A DNA stretch of 64,000 nt from assembly GCF_017875645.1 (NCBI RefSeq), contig NZ_JAGGMR010000001.1, forward strand, positions 6,510,001 to 6,574,000, given 5' to 3'. The notes beneath the pieces are model-generated. The model did not search any database and was not told the DNA's origin. It saw only the letters and a list, made by a program, of their open reading frames with translations. Positions 7,975-19,761 of the stretch are shown here, piece by piece. The position numbers and the translations under genes were made by a program. How positions within the stretch are numbered: position 1 is the stretch's first letter; each line of letters starts with the position of its first letter. This stretch comes from Nocardia goodfellowii (GTDB lineage: Bacteria > Actinomycetota > Actinomycetes > Mycobacteriales > Mycobacteriaceae).

Positions 7975-9225
7975 TCATCCCCGATCTTCTATAAGTAACG
8001 GCCGGGGAGCAAGTCTGACCAGTTGGGTGACGTGTTGCGGTGTCAGCTCGTCCAGGCTGGTGACCCCGAGCAGACGCATGGTGCGTTCGACTTGTTCGGC
8101 CAGAATGGCGATCGCCCGGTCCACGCCTGCTTCACCGCCCGCCATCAGGCCGTACAGGTATGCGCGCCCGATCAGCGTGAAGCGGGCGCCGAGCGCGACG
8201 GCGGCCACGATATCGGCGCCGGACATGATGCCGGTGTCGAGCATGATCTCGGTGTCACGGCCCAGTTCGGCGGCCACCGAAGGCAGCAGATGGAACGGGA
8301 CCGGCGCCCGATCGAGCTGCCGCCCACCATGATTGGACAACACGATGCCGTCCACGCCGACCTCGACGACCGCGCGGGCGTCGGCGAGGGTCTGCACGCC
8401 TTTGACCACGATCTTGCCCGGCCACTGGTCGCGGATCCAGGCCAGGTCGGCGAAGGTGACCGTGGGGTCGAACATCGTGTCGAGCAGTTCGGCGACCGTG
8501 CCCGACCAGCGATCCAGCGAGGCGAAGGCCAGCGGTTCGGTGGTGAGGAAGTCGATCCACCACGCCGGGCGCGGCAACGCGTCCAGAATGGTCGCCGGCG
8601 TCAGCGCCGGCGGGATCGACATGCCGTTGCGCTTGTCGCGCAGACGCGCACCGGCGACCGGCACGTCGACGGTCACCAGCAAGGTGTCGTACCCCGCCGC
8701 GGCCGCGCGCTCCACCAGCGCCATCGAGCGGTCCCGGTCTTTCCACATGTAGAGCTGAAACCAGTTGCGCCCATGGGGATTAGCCTGGGCTACGTCCTCG
8801 ATGGAGGCCGTGCCCATGGTGGACAGGCAGAACGGGATCCCCGCCCGGCCCGCCGCGCGGGCGCCCCCGTATTCGCCCTCGGTCTGCATCATCCGGGTGA
8901 AACCGGTCGGGGCGATACCGAACGGCAGCGACACCGGAGCGCCGAGTACCTGCCGGCCGGTGCTCACCTTGGACACGTCCCGCAGGATCGCGGGATGGAA
9001 CTCGATGTCGAGGAACGCCTGCCGGGCGCGGGCGATGGACAGTTCGGCCTCGGCGGAGCCGTCGGTGTAGTCGAAAGCCGCCTTGGGCGTGCGCCGTTGG
9101 GCGATCACGCGCAGGTCTTCGATCGTCAGCGCCGCGTCCAGGCGTCGCGTCCGCGGGTTGAGTTGCGGCCGCTTGAACCGCAGCAGCGGAGCGAGGTCAC
9201 GGGGTTTCGGCAACTGCCGTTTCAT
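7975..9225 (-). CDS. lldD: FMN-dependent alpha-hydroxy-acid (L-lactate) dehydrogenase
   Basis: This 416-residue enzyme oxidises L-lactate to pyruvate with FMN. It starts with the family [11 protein letters not shown] segment, has [19 protein letters not shown], and carries the active-site [14 protein letters not shown] with catalytic His and Arg. [19 protein letters not shown] forms the phosphate-binding end of the TIM barrel. Its ATG overlaps the rhaB stop by one base (TGATG), so translation is coupled. In this operon it consumes L-lactate made from L-lactaldehyde, finishing rhamnose breakdown to pyruvate. Confidence 0.88.
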   Translation of the reverse strand: MKRQLPKPRDLAPLLRFKRPQLNPRTRRLDAALTIEDLRVIAQRRTPKAAFDYTDGSAEAELSIARARQAFLDIEFHPAILRDVSKVSTGRQVLGAPVSLPFGIAPTGFTRMMQTEGEYGGARAAGRAGIPFCLSTMGTASIEDVAQANPHGRNWFQLYMWKDRDRSMALVERAAAAGYDTLLVTVDVPVAGARLRDKRNGMSIPPALTPATILDALPRPAWWIDFLTTEPLAFASLDRWSGTVAELLDTMFDPTVTFADLAWIRDQWPGKIVVKGVQTLADARAVVEVGVDGIVLSNHGGRQLDRAPVPFHLLPSVAAELGRDTEIMLDTGIMSGADIVAAVALGARFTLIGRAYLYGLMAGGEAGVDRAIAILAEQVERTMRLLGVTSLDELTPQHVTQLVRLAPRPLLIEDRG

Positions 9226-10685
9226 CAGCCGGCCTTTCTGGTCGAAGTGTCGCCGCGCGGGGTGTAGCGCCGCAAAGCGAACGTAGTGGCCACTACAGCC
9301 CGTAACGCTTCCAGATCACCGCTCAGCAGCCCGTGGGTGCGCGCTTGAATCAGTATGTTGCCGATCGCGGTGGCCTCCACCGGACCCGCCACCACCGGCA
9401 GGCCGGCGTGATCGGCGGTCAACTGGCACAGCAATCGGTTCTGCGCACCGCCGCCGACCATGTGCACCGTGCGCACCGCGGTTCCGGACAGTTCGGCGGC
9501 GGTACGCACGCCATTCGCGAAGGCCACCGCGAGACTCTCCACGATGGCGCGCACCATATCCGCGCGACCGGCGGGCGCGGGCAGATCGTGTTCGGTGTAC
9601 CAGTGCGCGATTCGGGCGGGGATGTCGCCGGGCGTCAGGAAGCGCGGGTCGTCGACATCGAAGACGGCCGCGGGCGCCGGGCGCGCCGCGGCGTGCTCGA
9701 GCAGTCCCGCAAGGTCGACGCGGGCGTCGTCACGCTGCCAGCACCGCACCGACTCGCTCAGCAACCACAGCCCCATCACGTTGTGCAGGAACCGGATTCG
9801 GCCGTCCGCGCCGATCTCATTGGTGAAGTTCGCCGCCCAGCTCGCCGCGTCGATCACCGGAGCGGTCAGTTCCACACCCACCAAACCCCAGGTGCCGCAA
9901 GAGATGTAGGCCGCAGATTCGGCGCTCATCGGCACCGCCGCCACCGCCGATGCCGTGTCATGCGAGGCGACCGCGCTGACGTGCACCGATGGGCGCAGGC
10001 CGTGTGACGCCATCGCCGGCAGGACGGGGCCCAGGATTGTGCCCGGATCGACCAGGGCGGGAAACAAATCCGCGCGCACGCCGGTGCGGGTGTGCAGTTC
10101 GCGGTCCCAGTGACCGTCCGGGCCGAGCAGTCCGGTCGTGGAGGCATTGGTGCGTTCGGTGGCCATCGCACCGGTGAGCCAGTAACCGATCAGGTCGGGT
10201 ATCAACAACGCGTTGTCGGCCACATCGATGTCTCCGTCGAGGTGATCGGCCGCGAACTGGTAGATCGTCGTGAACGGCAGGAACTGTAAACCGTTGCGCG
10301 CGTACAGCGCCGGGGGCGGCACGGCGGCGTGCACGGTCTCGACCCCGGCGCGGCTGCGGGTGTCGCGGTAGTGGTGCGGCAGACCGAGTAGCCGCCCGCC
10401 ACGCAGCAATCCGTAATCCACCGCCCACGAATCGATCCCGACGCCGCACAGTTCCGGGGCCTGCCGGGCGGCTTCGGCGAGCCCAGCGCACACCTGGGCG
10501 TACAAGCCCGCGATGTCCCAGTGCAGGCTCGCCCGTCGGCCGTTCCAGATTTCGACCGGCTCGTTGGCGAACCGGGCCACCTGCCGCATCTCCAGCCGAT
10601 CCGGCCCGACGGTGCCGAGCATGACCCGGCCGCTGGTCGCGCCCAGATCCACGGCGGCCACCTGCCCGGTGCGCGGGCCGCTCAT
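9225..10685 (-). CDS. rhaB: L-rhamnulokinase (FGGY family)
   Basis: This 486-residue kinase phosphorylates L-rhamnulose to L-rhamnulose 1-phosphate. The phosphate-binding [15 protein letters not shown] starts the protein; [14 protein letters not shown] holds the conserved Asp of FGGY kinases; [12 protein letters not shown] and the C-terminal [16 protein letters not shown] are family ATP-domain signatures. Its ATG overlaps the upstream aldolase/dehydrogenase stop in ATGA. The open frame continues upstream, but that is a shadow of the preceding gene. It acts between rhaI and the bifunctional aldolase. Confidence 0.9.
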   Translation of the reverse strand: MSGPRTGQVAAVDLGATSGRVMLGTVGPDRLEMRQVARFANEPVEIWNGRRASLHWDIAGLYAQVCAGLAEAARQAPELCGVGIDSWAVDYGLLRGGRLLGLPHHYRDTRSRAGVETVHAAVPPPALYARNGLQFLPFTTIYQFAADHLDGDIDVADNALLIPDLIGYWLTGAMATERTNASTTGLLGPDGHWDRELHTRTGVRADLFPALVDPGTILGPVLPAMASHGLRPSVHVSAVASHDTASAVAAVPMSAESAAYISCGTWGLVGVELTAPVIDAASWAANFTNEIGADGRIRFLHNVMGLWLLSESVRCWQRDDARVDLAGLLEHAAARPAPAAVFDVDDPRFLTPGDIPARIAHWYTEHDLPAPAGRADMVRAIVESLAVAFANGVRTAAELSGTAVRTVHMVGGGAQNRLLCQLTADHAGLPVVAGPVEATAIGNILIQARTHGLLSGDLEALRAVVATTFALRRYTPRGDTSTRKAG

Positions 10686-12718
10686 CGCAGGAATGCCGCG
10701 GCCACGCCCGCGTCGACGGGCACGTGCAGGCCGGTGGTGTGGGAGAAGTCCGCACTGCACAGCGCGAACGCCGCGTTGGCGATGTGCTCGGGCAGTACCT
10801 CGCGCTTGAGCAGGGTGCGCTGGGCATAGAACCGGCCCAGATCGGACTCCTCGACGCCGTAGACGGCGGCGCGTTGCGCGCCCCAGCCGCCGGCGAAGAT
10901 GCCGGAACCGCGCACGACACCGTCGGGGTTGATGCCGTTGACCTTGATGCCGTGCTCGCCGAGTTCGGCCGCGAGCAGCCGAACCTGGTGTGCCTGATCG
11001 GCTTTCGTCGCCGAGTAGGCGATATTGTTCGGCCCGGCGAACACCGAGTTCTTCGACGATATGTAGATGATGTCGCCGCCGAGGCGCTGGTCGATCAACG
11101 CGCGCGCCGCGGCCTTGGACACCAGGAACGAACCGCGCGCCATCACGTTGTGCTGCAGATCCCAGTCCGCGGCGGTCGTCTCCAGCAGCGACTTCGACAG
11201 GGACAGACCGGCGTTGTTCACCACGATGTCGATCCCGCCGAAGGCCAGGACACAGGCATCCACGGCCGCCTGTACTCGCGCTTCGTCGGTGACGTCGGCA
11301 CTGATCCCGATCGCGATGTCGGAGGAGCCGATCTCGGCGGCGACCGAGGCGGCCTTGGCACCGTCGAGATCGGCGACGACCACGCACGCGCCCTCGGCCG
11401 CGAGGCGATGTGCGATCGCCTTCCCGATGCCCGAGGCCGCGCCGGTGACCAGCGCGATCCGGGTGGCGAGCGGTTTAGGTGCGGGCATCCGGGCCAGCTT
11501 CGCCTCTTCCAGCACCCAGTACTCGATGCGGAACTTCTCGGCCTCATCGATCGGTTCGTACCGGGAGATGGCTTCCGCGCCGCGCATCACGTTGATCGCG
11601 TTCAGATAGAACTCACCGGCCACGCGCGCGGTTTGCTTGTCCTTGCCGTAGCTGAACATGCCTACGCCCGGGATCAGCACGATCGCCGGATCCGCGCCGC
11701 GCATGGCGGGTGATTCGGCGGTGGCGTGCCGTTCGTAGTAGGCGCGATATTCCGCGCGATAGTCCTCGTGCAGTTGCTGGAGACGGTCCCGGCATTCCTC
11801 GACGCTCGCGGTCGCCGGCAGATCGAGCACCAGGGGTTTGACCTTGGTGCGCAGGAAGTGGTCCGGGCAGCTCGTTCCCAGGGCCGCCAGGCGCGGATGC
11901 TGGTCGTGGGACAGGAATTCCAGCACCGCGGGGTCATCGGTGAAGTGCCCGACCTGGGCCTTGTCCGTCGATGCCAGTCCACGCACGAAAGGCGCGAGCG
12001 CGGCCGCCCTGGCCCGGCGCTCGTCCACCGGCAGCGCCGCGTATCCCGGCAGCGGTGCACCGAAAGGCGCTGGCCGGCCGTTGCTTTCGATGAAACGCTG
12101 GACGGTGTCGATGATCTCGAGGGAATGCGCCTCGGCTTGATCGGAGGTGTCGCCCCAGGCGGTGATGCCATGCCCACCGAGGATTGTGCCGATCGCCTGC
12201 GGGTTCCGCTTCCTGATCTCGGCGATGTCGAGACCGAGTTGGAAGCCCGGTCGCCGCCAGGGCACCCAGAGCACCCGGTCGCCGAAGATCTTGCGGGTCA
12301 GTTCCGCGCCGTCCGCCGCTGTCGCCAAGGCGATGCCGGAATCGGGATGCAGATGGTCGACGTGTGCGGCGTCGACCAGCCCGTGCATCGCGGTATCGAT
12401 CGACGGCGCCGCTCCCCCGCGTCCGTGCAATGTGTAGTCGAGCGCGGCGACCATCTCGTCTTCCCGATCCGGGCCCGGGTAGACCTCGGTGAGCGCGCGC
12501 AGCCGATCCAGGCGCAGCACCGCCAAGCCCGGCTCGGTCAGGGTGCCCAGGTCGCCACCGGAGCCTTTGACCCACATCAGCTCGACCGGCCGACCGGTGA
12601 CCGGGTCGGTGTCGGTGCCCTTGGCGGAGGTGTTGCCGCCCGCGTAATTGGTGTTCCTGGGGTCGGATCCGAGTCGATGGGAACGGCCGATCAACTCCGC
12701 GATCGTGGGGTGGGACAT
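10682..12718 (-). CDS. bifunctional L-rhamnulose-1-phosphate aldolase / L-lactaldehyde dehydrogenase
   Basis: This 678-residue fusion has an N-terminal class II aldolase (about 1-400; NYAGGNTSAKG, HGRGGAAPSIDTAMHGL, HVDHLHPDS with metal-binding His) and a C-terminal short-chain dehydrogenase (about 430-678; VTGAASGIGKAIAHRLA, NNAGLSLS and catalytic YSATKADQ). It should cleave L-rhamnulose 1-phosphate to dihydroxyacetone phosphate and L-lactaldehyde, then oxidise the aldehyde to L-lactate. This RhaE/W-type fusion is known from actinobacteria and Bacillus. GAGGAAACAG before the ATG at 12718 supports that start. Confidence 0.9.
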   Translation of the reverse strand: MSHPTIAELIGRSHRLGSDPRNTNYAGGNTSAKGTDTDPVTGRPVELMWVKGSGGDLGTLTEPGLAVLRLDRLRALTEVYPGPDREDEMVAALDYTLHGRGGAAPSIDTAMHGLVDAAHVDHLHPDSGIALATAADGAELTRKIFGDRVLWVPWRRPGFQLGLDIAEIRKRNPQAIGTILGGHGITAWGDTSDQAEAHSLEIIDTVQRFIESNGRPAPFGAPLPGYAALPVDERRARAAALAPFVRGLASTDKAQVGHFTDDPAVLEFLSHDQHPRLAALGTSCPDHFLRTKVKPLVLDLPATASVEECRDRLQQLHEDYRAEYRAYYERHATAESPAMRGADPAIVLIPGVGMFSYGKDKQTARVAGEFYLNAINVMRGAEAISRYEPIDEAEKFRIEYWVLEEAKLARMPAPKPLATRIALVTGAASGIGKAIAHRLAAEGACVVVADLDGAKAASVAAEIGSSDIAIGISADVTDEARVQAAVDACVLAFGGIDIVVNNAGLSLSKSLLETTAADWDLQHNVMARGSFLVSKAAARALIDQRLGGDIIYISSKNSVFAGPNNIAYSATKADQAHQVRLLAAELGEHGIKVNGINPDGVVRGSGIFAGGWGAQRAAVYGVEESDLGRFYAQRTLLKREVLPEHIANAAFALCSADFSHTTGLHVPVDAGVAAAFLR

Positions 12719-12770
12719 GGTTGCTGTTTCCTCGTTTCGGGTGAGGTCCGGATCGGTAGTTCTCATATCG

Positions 12771-13928
12771 TCAAGCGCCCCAACCGGATTGCGCACCGCC
12801 GACGCGTTCCGCCTCGATCTGCCGCTGGTACCCGGACCGCGCGAACGCGGCCATCGGATCCTCGGGCAAGCCGTGTTCCGCGCGCCACCGCGCTAGCCGT
12901 GGCCGCACATCGGTGTAGAAGGCATCCATGAAAACGCTGTTGGCGGTCAGCACGTCACCGTTCTCCTGTGCCTCGGTGAGCGCGTCGAGGTCGACCATTG
13001 CCGCCCGCGCGGTCATCTCCTGCACGTTGAGCACCGAACGGATTTGCCCCGGGATCTTCGCTTCGACGTTATGGCACTGGTCCAGCATCAGGGCGACACC
13101 GGAATCGGCGTCCAGCCCGCCGCCCCGGATCACCTCGAACAAGATGCGGAACAGCTGGAACGGATCGGCCGCGCCGACAATGAGATCGTCGTCGGCGTAG
13201 AAGCGGGAATTGAAATCGAACGAACCGAGTTTCCGCAACCGGAGCAACTGGGCGACGATGAACTCGATATTGGTGCCGGGCGCGTGGTGTCCGGTGTCCA
13301 GGCATACCATCGCCCGCTCCCCCAGCGCGGAAACCTGCGCGAAGGCGGTCCCCCAATCCGGAACATCGGTCATATACGTGGCGGGCTCGAAGAACTTGTA
13401 TTCCAGAACGAGCCGCTGTCCCTCGCCGATGTGCTGATAGATGGTCGCCAGCGATTCCGCCAGCCGGTCCTGCCGACCCCGGATGTCGCCCTGCCCTGGG
13501 TAATTCGTGCCGTCGGCCAGCCAGATCTTCAGATCTGTGGAACCGGTCTCCGCCATCACCTCGATACAGGCCAGATGATGGTCGATCGCCTTCTCCCGCA
13601 CCTTCTTGTCGATGTGGGTGAGACTGCCGAATTTGTAGTCGTCGTCCTGGAAGGTGTTCGAATTGACGGTGCCCAGTCGTACTCCGAGATCTTCGGCGTA
13701 CGCGCCGAGGGCACGGTAGTCCGCGACCTCGTCCCAGGGAATGTGCAGTGCCACAGTCGGTGCCAGGCCGGTGAGCCGGTGGACGGTGGCCGCGTCGGCG
13801 ATCTTCTCCCGGATGGTGCGGGGTGTGCCCGGCGTACCGAACACCTTGAATCTGGTGCCGGCGTTGCCGAATGCCCACGACGGCAATTCGATCTTGAGGT
13901 TGTCCATCAAGGTTTCGATCGAGCTCAT
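12771..13928 (-). CDS. rhaI: L-rhamnose isomerase
   Basis: This 385-residue TIM-barrel enzyme converts L-rhamnose to L-rhamnulose. Features of the RhaI/xylose-isomerase-like family are NSNTFQDDDYKFGSLTH, LEYKFFEPATY, VCLDTGHHAPGTN and DFNSRFYADDDL, holding the metal-binding Glu, Asp and His. It is the RhaI type rather than the E. coli RhaA type in length and motifs. The start MSSIETLMDN at 13928 overlaps the transporter stop by one base (TGATG). The open frame upstream of 13928 is a shadow of the transporter gene. Confidence 0.88.
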   Translation of the reverse strand: MSSIETLMDNLKIELPSWAFGNAGTRFKVFGTPGTPRTIREKIADAATVHRLTGLAPTVALHIPWDEVADYRALGAYAEDLGVRLGTVNSNTFQDDDYKFGSLTHIDKKVREKAIDHHLACIEVMAETGSTDLKIWLADGTNYPGQGDIRGRQDRLAESLATIYQHIGEGQRLVLEYKFFEPATYMTDVPDWGTAFAQVSALGERAMVCLDTGHHAPGTNIEFIVAQLLRLRKLGSFDFNSRFYADDDLIVGAADPFQLFRILFEVIRGGGLDADSGVALMLDQCHNVEAKIPGQIRSVLNVQEMTARAAMVDLDALTEAQENGDVLTANSVFMDAFYTDVRPRLARWRAEHGLPEDPMAAFARSGYQRQIEAERVGGAQSGWGA

Positions 13929-15250
13929 CAGCGCACTCCCACCTGCTGATCGGAAGGGAACGTGTCGCCGTCCGGCGGCACGGGACTGCCGTATCGTTCG
14001 ATTTCGATCTCCTGCAAGGTTTTTCCTTGGGTCCGCGGTGCGAACACCGCACCGATGATCAGCGCGACGGTCAGCAAACCGACCAGAAGCAGACCCACCG
14101 TGGTCAGCCCGGTCGCGGCGAGCATGGTCGGGAAGAAGTAGCTGAGCAGGCCGGTGGCCGAACGCACCACCAGAAACATGAAGCCCTGGGCGCTGGCACG
14201 ATAGGGCGTGGCGAACAATTCGCTGGTCCACAGGCTGTAGAAGGCCTGCGCGCCGATACCGCTGGACACGCCCCACAGCACCGCGAACACCAGCAAGGTC
14301 GGCATTCCCGCGTCGGTGAAGAAGACGAGAACACACCACGCGAGCACACCCAGTGCGCCACCGATCACATACAGCAGCCGCTGCGAAATACGGTCGGCGT
14401 AGGCCATGAAGCCGAAATAGGTGGCCGCGACGGTGCAGCCCCACACCAGCACCTGGAGCAGATTCTGTTGCACGGCACTGTGCACACCGGCGCTGTCGTA
14501 CACCCGCGGCATGAAGATGCCGGCCTGCCCGGCGACGGTGTTCCAGAATCCGTAGATACCCATCAGCACGAGCAGCGCGGTGATATTGATGCGGCGCGAG
14601 AACAAACCGCGCAGACCCGCACCTCCGACGGAAGAGCTTGCGCCGGTGCCGGATTCGTCCTTCCAGATCTGGGATTCGGCCAGACCCTGCCGGATCCACC
14701 ACACCACCGCCGCGACGACGAAGAGGTGCAGGAAGATCAGCCGCGAACCGGCCAGCTCCAGCGGGGCCAGGGCCGCGGCCAAGGCGAATCCGATCAGCGG
14801 GCCGACCGACCAGGCCAATTGCGCGGTGCCGACATGGCGGGCCCGCTCGGTCGACGGCGCCTGCTCGGCGATGTAGGTCCACGACGCGGGGACGCCCGCG
14901 CCGACCGCCAACCCGGTGATGACGAACGCGATGAGCAGCATGGCGAAGTTGACCGCGAACGCGGCGAGCAGCACACCGACCATGTAGACGATCAGGTCGT
15001 AGGTGTAGATCGCCTTGCGGCCGAAGCGATCACACAGCGGACCGCCGATACCAGCCCCCACCGCGGCGCCGAACGCGTTGGCGCTCAAAGCCGCGAGCAA
15101 TCCGACGGCGAAATTGCTGATATCGAAGGCGTCCTGCCAGAAGGTCAGGCTGGTGGCGATCGCGATGATCGAACCGGCTTCGATGTAATTGGACATGGCG
15201 ACCGAGATCGTCGCCTTCCACCCGGTGGTGGATCTTGCGCCTACCTTCAT
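13928..15250 (-). CDS. MFS transporter, probable L-rhamnose importer
   Basis: A 440-residue membrane protein with about 12 transmembrane segments. It has the MFS loop signature GGPLCDRFGRKAIYTYDL between helices 2 and 3, and the C-terminal TQGKTLQEIEIERYG tail resembles sugar porters. GAGGAAAACC just before 15250 favours this ATG over one four codons upstream at 15262. It sits between rhaM and rhaI with overlapping stop and start, so rhamnose uptake is the natural role; the substrate is inferred from context only. Confidence 0.85.
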   Translation of the reverse strand: MKVGARSTTGWKATISVAMSNYIEAGSIIAIATSLTFWQDAFDISNFAVGLLAALSANAFGAAVGAGIGGPLCDRFGRKAIYTYDLIVYMVGVLLAAFAVNFAMLLIAFVITGLAVGAGVPASWTYIAEQAPSTERARHVGTAQLAWSVGPLIGFALAAALAPLELAGSRLIFLHLFVVAAVVWWIRQGLAESQIWKDESGTGASSSVGGAGLRGLFSRRINITALLVLMGIYGFWNTVAGQAGIFMPRVYDSAGVHSAVQQNLLQVLVWGCTVAATYFGFMAYADRISQRLLYVIGGALGVLAWCVLVFFTDAGMPTLLVFAVLWGVSSGIGAQAFYSLWTSELFATPYRASAQGFMFLVVRSATGLLSYFFPTMLAATGLTTVGLLLVGLLTVALIIGAVFAPRTQGKTLQEIEIERYGSPVPPDGDTFPSDQQVGVR

Positions 15251-15297
15251 GGTTTTCCTCATCGATCAGGGGCGAGCTTTGTGCGCGGCGGGGCAGG

Positions 15298-15633
15298 TCA
15301 GTCGAGATGGAAGTACTCGGTCAATCGCCGCATCGAGGTATCGGGCCGGGCGCCCGCGGGCGCCTGGAAGTATTCGGCCATCGAGCGCTGCCAGCGGGCG
15401 TTCACCTCGGTCGAGGCCATGGCCGAAACCGCGCGCTCGAAGTCGTCGGTCTCTAGATATCCGACGACGAGACCGTCCTCCGGGCGCAGGAACAGCGAGT
15501 AGTTCGACCACCCGGCCTGCCGGAGCGCGTCGAGCATCTCGGGCCACACCGTGGCGTGCGCGGCCAGGTAGTCGTCGACGCGGTCCGGGCGCAGCGTCAG
15601 CAGGAAGCAGACACGCTCGAGGGTGTCCGGCAT
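15298..15633 (-). CDS. rhaM: L-rhamnose mutarotase
   Basis: This 111-residue protein interconverts the alpha and beta anomers of L-rhamnose. The family pattern is clear: ERVCFLLTLRPDRVDDYLAAHATVWPEMLDALRQAGWSNYSLFLR, GLVVGYLETDD, and a C-terminal RLTEYFHLD. The conserved His in AAHATVWPEM and the Trp-rich segment are in place. It is the first gene of the rhamnose operon, with AGGTC a few bases before the ATG and the LacI-type operator in its leader. Confidence 0.9.
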   Translation of the reverse strand: MPDTLERVCFLLTLRPDRVDDYLAAHATVWPEMLDALRQAGWSNYSLFLRPEDGLVVGYLETDDFERAVSAMASTEVNARWQRSMAEYFQAPAGARPDTSMRRLTEYFHLD

Positions 15634-15647
15634 CGCGACCTCCAGAA

Positions 15648-15705
15648 TTGAAACGTTTCAAACAGTGAGTGGCATCACTGTACGTTCCAGAAGTGACCCG
15701 GTCAA
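15648..15705 (-). promoter_or_regulatory. rhamnose operon promoter with LacI-type operator
   Basis: On the minus strand TTGACC (15705-15700) and TACAGT (15682-15677) form a -35/-10 pair with exactly 17 bp between them. The perfect 14-bp palindrome TTGAAACGTTTCAA, with the central CG typical of LacI/GalR sites, lies at 15648-15661, just after the expected RNA start and before rhaM. Repressor bound there would block transcription of the whole operon. Confidence 0.75.
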
Positions 15706-15811
15706 CAGGTTCGTTCGGTCGCCTTGAAGCGCCCAAGAGCTACCGTACGGCTATCGATTTCCGGATCCGCACGTACCAGCGCCCGCGGTGGCGCGATATC
15801 GAATGACTCGT

Positions 15812-16324
15812 TTACGCAGTGGTCTCGTCCGCGAGACGCTGCAGGTAGACGGCGAATTGACGCCGGTCATGGTCGGACCACGACGCGGTGAGCTGATCGA
15901 AGCAGCGCCGTTGCCAATCGCGAGCGGCGGCATGCAGTTCGCGCCCGCTATCGGTCAGACACAGGACGGCTCGTCGTCGATCATGGGCGGAGTCGCCGCG
16001 AGCGAGATACCCGGCCGCGACCGCGTCCCGGACCATGCGGCTGGCTCCGGAGTGGTCCAGGCCGAGCTGGGTCGCGACGGTGGTAACGGTAGCTTCCGTG
16101 GTGGTTCGCAGCGCGGCGGCGACGGCTTCGACGACCTGGATGTGCTGGATTTGCCGCAGGTCACCGGCAGGTTCACGCTCACGGGTGAACGCGCGACCGG
16201 TCCATCGGCGGGACCAGAAACGCACCAGCCGGAACAGCGCCGGTCCGCCGTCCGGCGTCGTCGCATCCGGTCGGCGGTTCCGCGTCGCATTGACATCCAC
16301 CTCGACATCGTATGCGATGCGCAC
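15812..16324 (-). CDS. MarR family transcriptional regulator
   Basis: This is a 170-residue winged-helix regulator. ATVTTVATQLGLDHSGASRMVRDAVAAGYLARGDSAHDRRRAVLCLTDSGREL contains the recognition helix and the wing with the DRR motif. It is divergent from a VOC gene at 16390, and the dyad at 16331-16351 between them probably binds this protein. No ATG is available; GTG 16324 is taken, and GTG 16300 is a possible alternative. Confidence 0.8.
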   Translation of the reverse strand: MRIAYDVEVDVNATRNRRPDATTPDGGPALFRLVRFWSRRWTGRAFTREREPAGDLRQIQHIQVVEAVAAALRTTTEATVTTVATQLGLDHSGASRMVRDAVAAGYLARGDSAHDRRRAVLCLTDSGRELHAAARDWQRRCFDQLTASWSDHDRRQFAVYLQRLADETTA

Positions 16325-16330
16325 CTATAT

Positions 16331-16351
16331 TTGTATGCGTATCGCATGCAA
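16331..16351. promoter_or_regulatory. 21-bp near-perfect dyad, likely MarR operator
   Basis: ATGCG-TAT-CGCAT (16335-16347) is flanked by matching TTG and CAA with one mismatched pair between, giving a 21-bp dyad between divergent marR and the VOC gene. The size and symmetry suit a MarR dimer. Confidence 0.6.
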
Positions 16352-16389
16352 ATGGGTCGCGGTCCGGCCCGCACCGCAGGAGGTTGGCC

Positions 16390-16761
16390 ATGTCCATCGT
16401 TCTCAACCACACGATCGTTCCGGCGACCGACAAACGGGCGTCGGCCACGTTTCTCGCCGAGTTGCTGGGCTTGCCGGTATCGGCGCCGGCCGGGCCGTTC
16501 GTACCGGTAGTACTCAACGACGATCTGACCTTCGACTTCGAGGATCATGCGCAGGTCGACCCCGGTCATTACGCGTTCCTCGTCGACGAGCAGACCTTCG
16601 ACGCGGTCTTGCACCGCTTGTCGAAATGGCCTGCCGTCGACTACGGCTCCGGCCCGGAGAATGGGTGGGACCGGGAGATCAACCACTTGGCCGGCGGCCG
16701 GGGTGTCTACGTTCGGGATCCCGACGGCCACGGGTACGAACTGTTCACCGCGGTCCCCTGA
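16390..16761 (+). CDS. VOC family (glyoxalase-like) protein
   Basis: This 123-residue protein has two beta-alpha-beta-beta-beta halves: NHTIVPATDKRASATFLAELLGLPV, then VYVRDPDGHGYELFTAV with the C-terminal metal-site Glu. The family includes glyoxalase I, dioxygenases and fosfomycin or bleomycin resistance proteins; which applies is not clear. AGGAGG at 16379-16384 sits 5 bases before the ATG at 16390, ruling out the longer frame at 16312. It is probably repressed by the divergent MarR protein. Confidence 0.8.
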   Translation: MSIVLNHTIVPATDKRASATFLAELLGLPVSAPAGPFVPVVLNDDLTFDFEDHAQVDPGHYAFLVDEQTFDAVLHRLSKWPAVDYGSGPENGWDREINHLAGGRGVYVRDPDGHGYELFTAVP

Positions 16762-16780
16762 ACCCGCCCGGGAAACGAAA

Positions 16781-16808
16781 CCGGGCCGGCTCCGAAGAGC
16801 CGGCCCGG
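16781..16808. terminator. strong bidirectional terminator hairpin
   Basis: CCGGGCCGGCTC at 16781-16792 pairs perfectly with GAGCCGGCCCGG at 16797-16808 over a CGAA tetraloop. It separates the convergent VOC and katG genes. On the minus strand a T-rich stretch follows. Confidence 0.8.
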
Positions 16809-16824
16809 AATTCGATCGGAACGG

Positions 16825-19080
<2,256 letters not shown>

Positions 19081-19512
19081 TCAGGGACTTGGTGATGCCG
19101 CACAGTCGGGACACAGACCCCAATAGATGACTTCGGCCTCGTCGATCGCGAAACCGCTGTCATCGGAGGCGGTCAGACACGGGGCTTCGCCGATCGCACA
19201 GTCGACATCGGCGATCACTCCGCACGCGCGGCAGACGACGTGGTGGTGGTTGTCGCCGACCCGGGTCTCGTATCGCGCCACCGAACCGGACGGTTGGATA
19301 CACCGGAGTAGACCCGCCGCGGTGAGCGTGTGCAACGAGTCGTACACCGCCTGGTGCGAGACCGCCGACAGGCGGGCACGCACCGCGCGAATGATCGATT
19401 CCGTATCGGCATGCGGGTTTTCGTGTACCGCGTTCAGCACCGCCACGCGCGGTGCTGTCACACGGAGCGAAACTCCCCGCAGCATCTGCTGGAATTCCGT
19501 GGCCGTGGGCAC
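19081..19512 (-). CDS. furA: Fur family peroxide/iron regulator FurA
   Basis: This 143-residue repressor has a winged-helix N-terminus (LRGVSLRVTAPRVAVLNAV, AVYDSLHTLTAAGLL) and a C-terminal metal domain with HHHVVCRACG, DVDC and a final CPDC zinc pair. As in mycobacteria it sits directly before katG and is expected to repress both genes until peroxide or metal loss inactivates it. The GTG at 19512 (MPTATEFQQMLRGVS) gives the usual length and matches the predicted RNA start; the longer frame to 19611 would run through the promoter. Confidence 0.92.
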   Translation of the reverse strand: MPTATEFQQMLRGVSLRVTAPRVAVLNAVHENPHADTESIIRAVRARLSAVSHQAVYDSLHTLTAAGLLRCIQPSGSVARYETRVGDNHHHVVCRACGVIADVDCAIGEAPCLTASDDSGFAIDEAEVIYWGLCPDCAASPSP

Positions 19513-19519
19513 GCCCAGA

Positions 19520-19548
19520 AGTCTCGTCCGCTTTCTTGAACGAGTCAA
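19520..19548 (-). promoter_or_regulatory. furA: furA promoter with FurA-box-like sequence
   Basis: TTGACT (19548-19543) is a good -35. At 17 bp spacing GAGACT (19525-19520) is a weak -10, placing the RNA start at about the GTG codon 19512, i.e. a leaderless message. The stretch TTGACT..TTC.AGAAA resembles the AT-rich FurA site known upstream of mycobacterial furA. Confidence 0.5.
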
Positions 19549-19715
19549 GGGTCCTCGGGGAGACCGACCGCCGGCGCGTGTCGGACGGGACGGCTGGAGG
19601 GCATCGACCACGAACTTCCACCCGGCACCTGGGATCGACTGCTCGCTGCCATCCTGGCCCGCCAGCTCGAGCCCGAGGGCGGGTCAACCGGCGCATAGCT
19701 GGTCGAGCATAGGAG

Positions 19716-19744
19716 CGAAGCACCGACCCGGCGTCGGCGCTTCG
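19716..19744 (-). terminator. hairpin after VOC gene
   Basis: CGAAGC-A-CCGAC (19716-19727) pairs with GTCGG-C-GCTTCG (19733-19744), one A-C mismatch, 5-base loop. It lies 18 bp past the stop of the VOC gene read on the minus strand. Confidence 0.55.
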
Positions 19745-19761
19745 ACCGCCTGCCCCGGGAC

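Noticed and set aside
10686..11387. Apparent N-terminal extension of rhaB
   Set aside because: This frame is a shadow of the aldolase/dehydrogenase gene; rhaB begins at the ATGA overlap.
13929..14882. Long open frame ahead of rhaI
   Set aside because: It lies in another frame of the MFS transporter gene and is a high-GC shadow.
19613..19700. Short plus-strand stretch reading ELPPGTWDRLLAAILARQLE
   Set aside because: It looks protein-like at its end but has no upstream frame or start, so a gene remnant cannot be shown.
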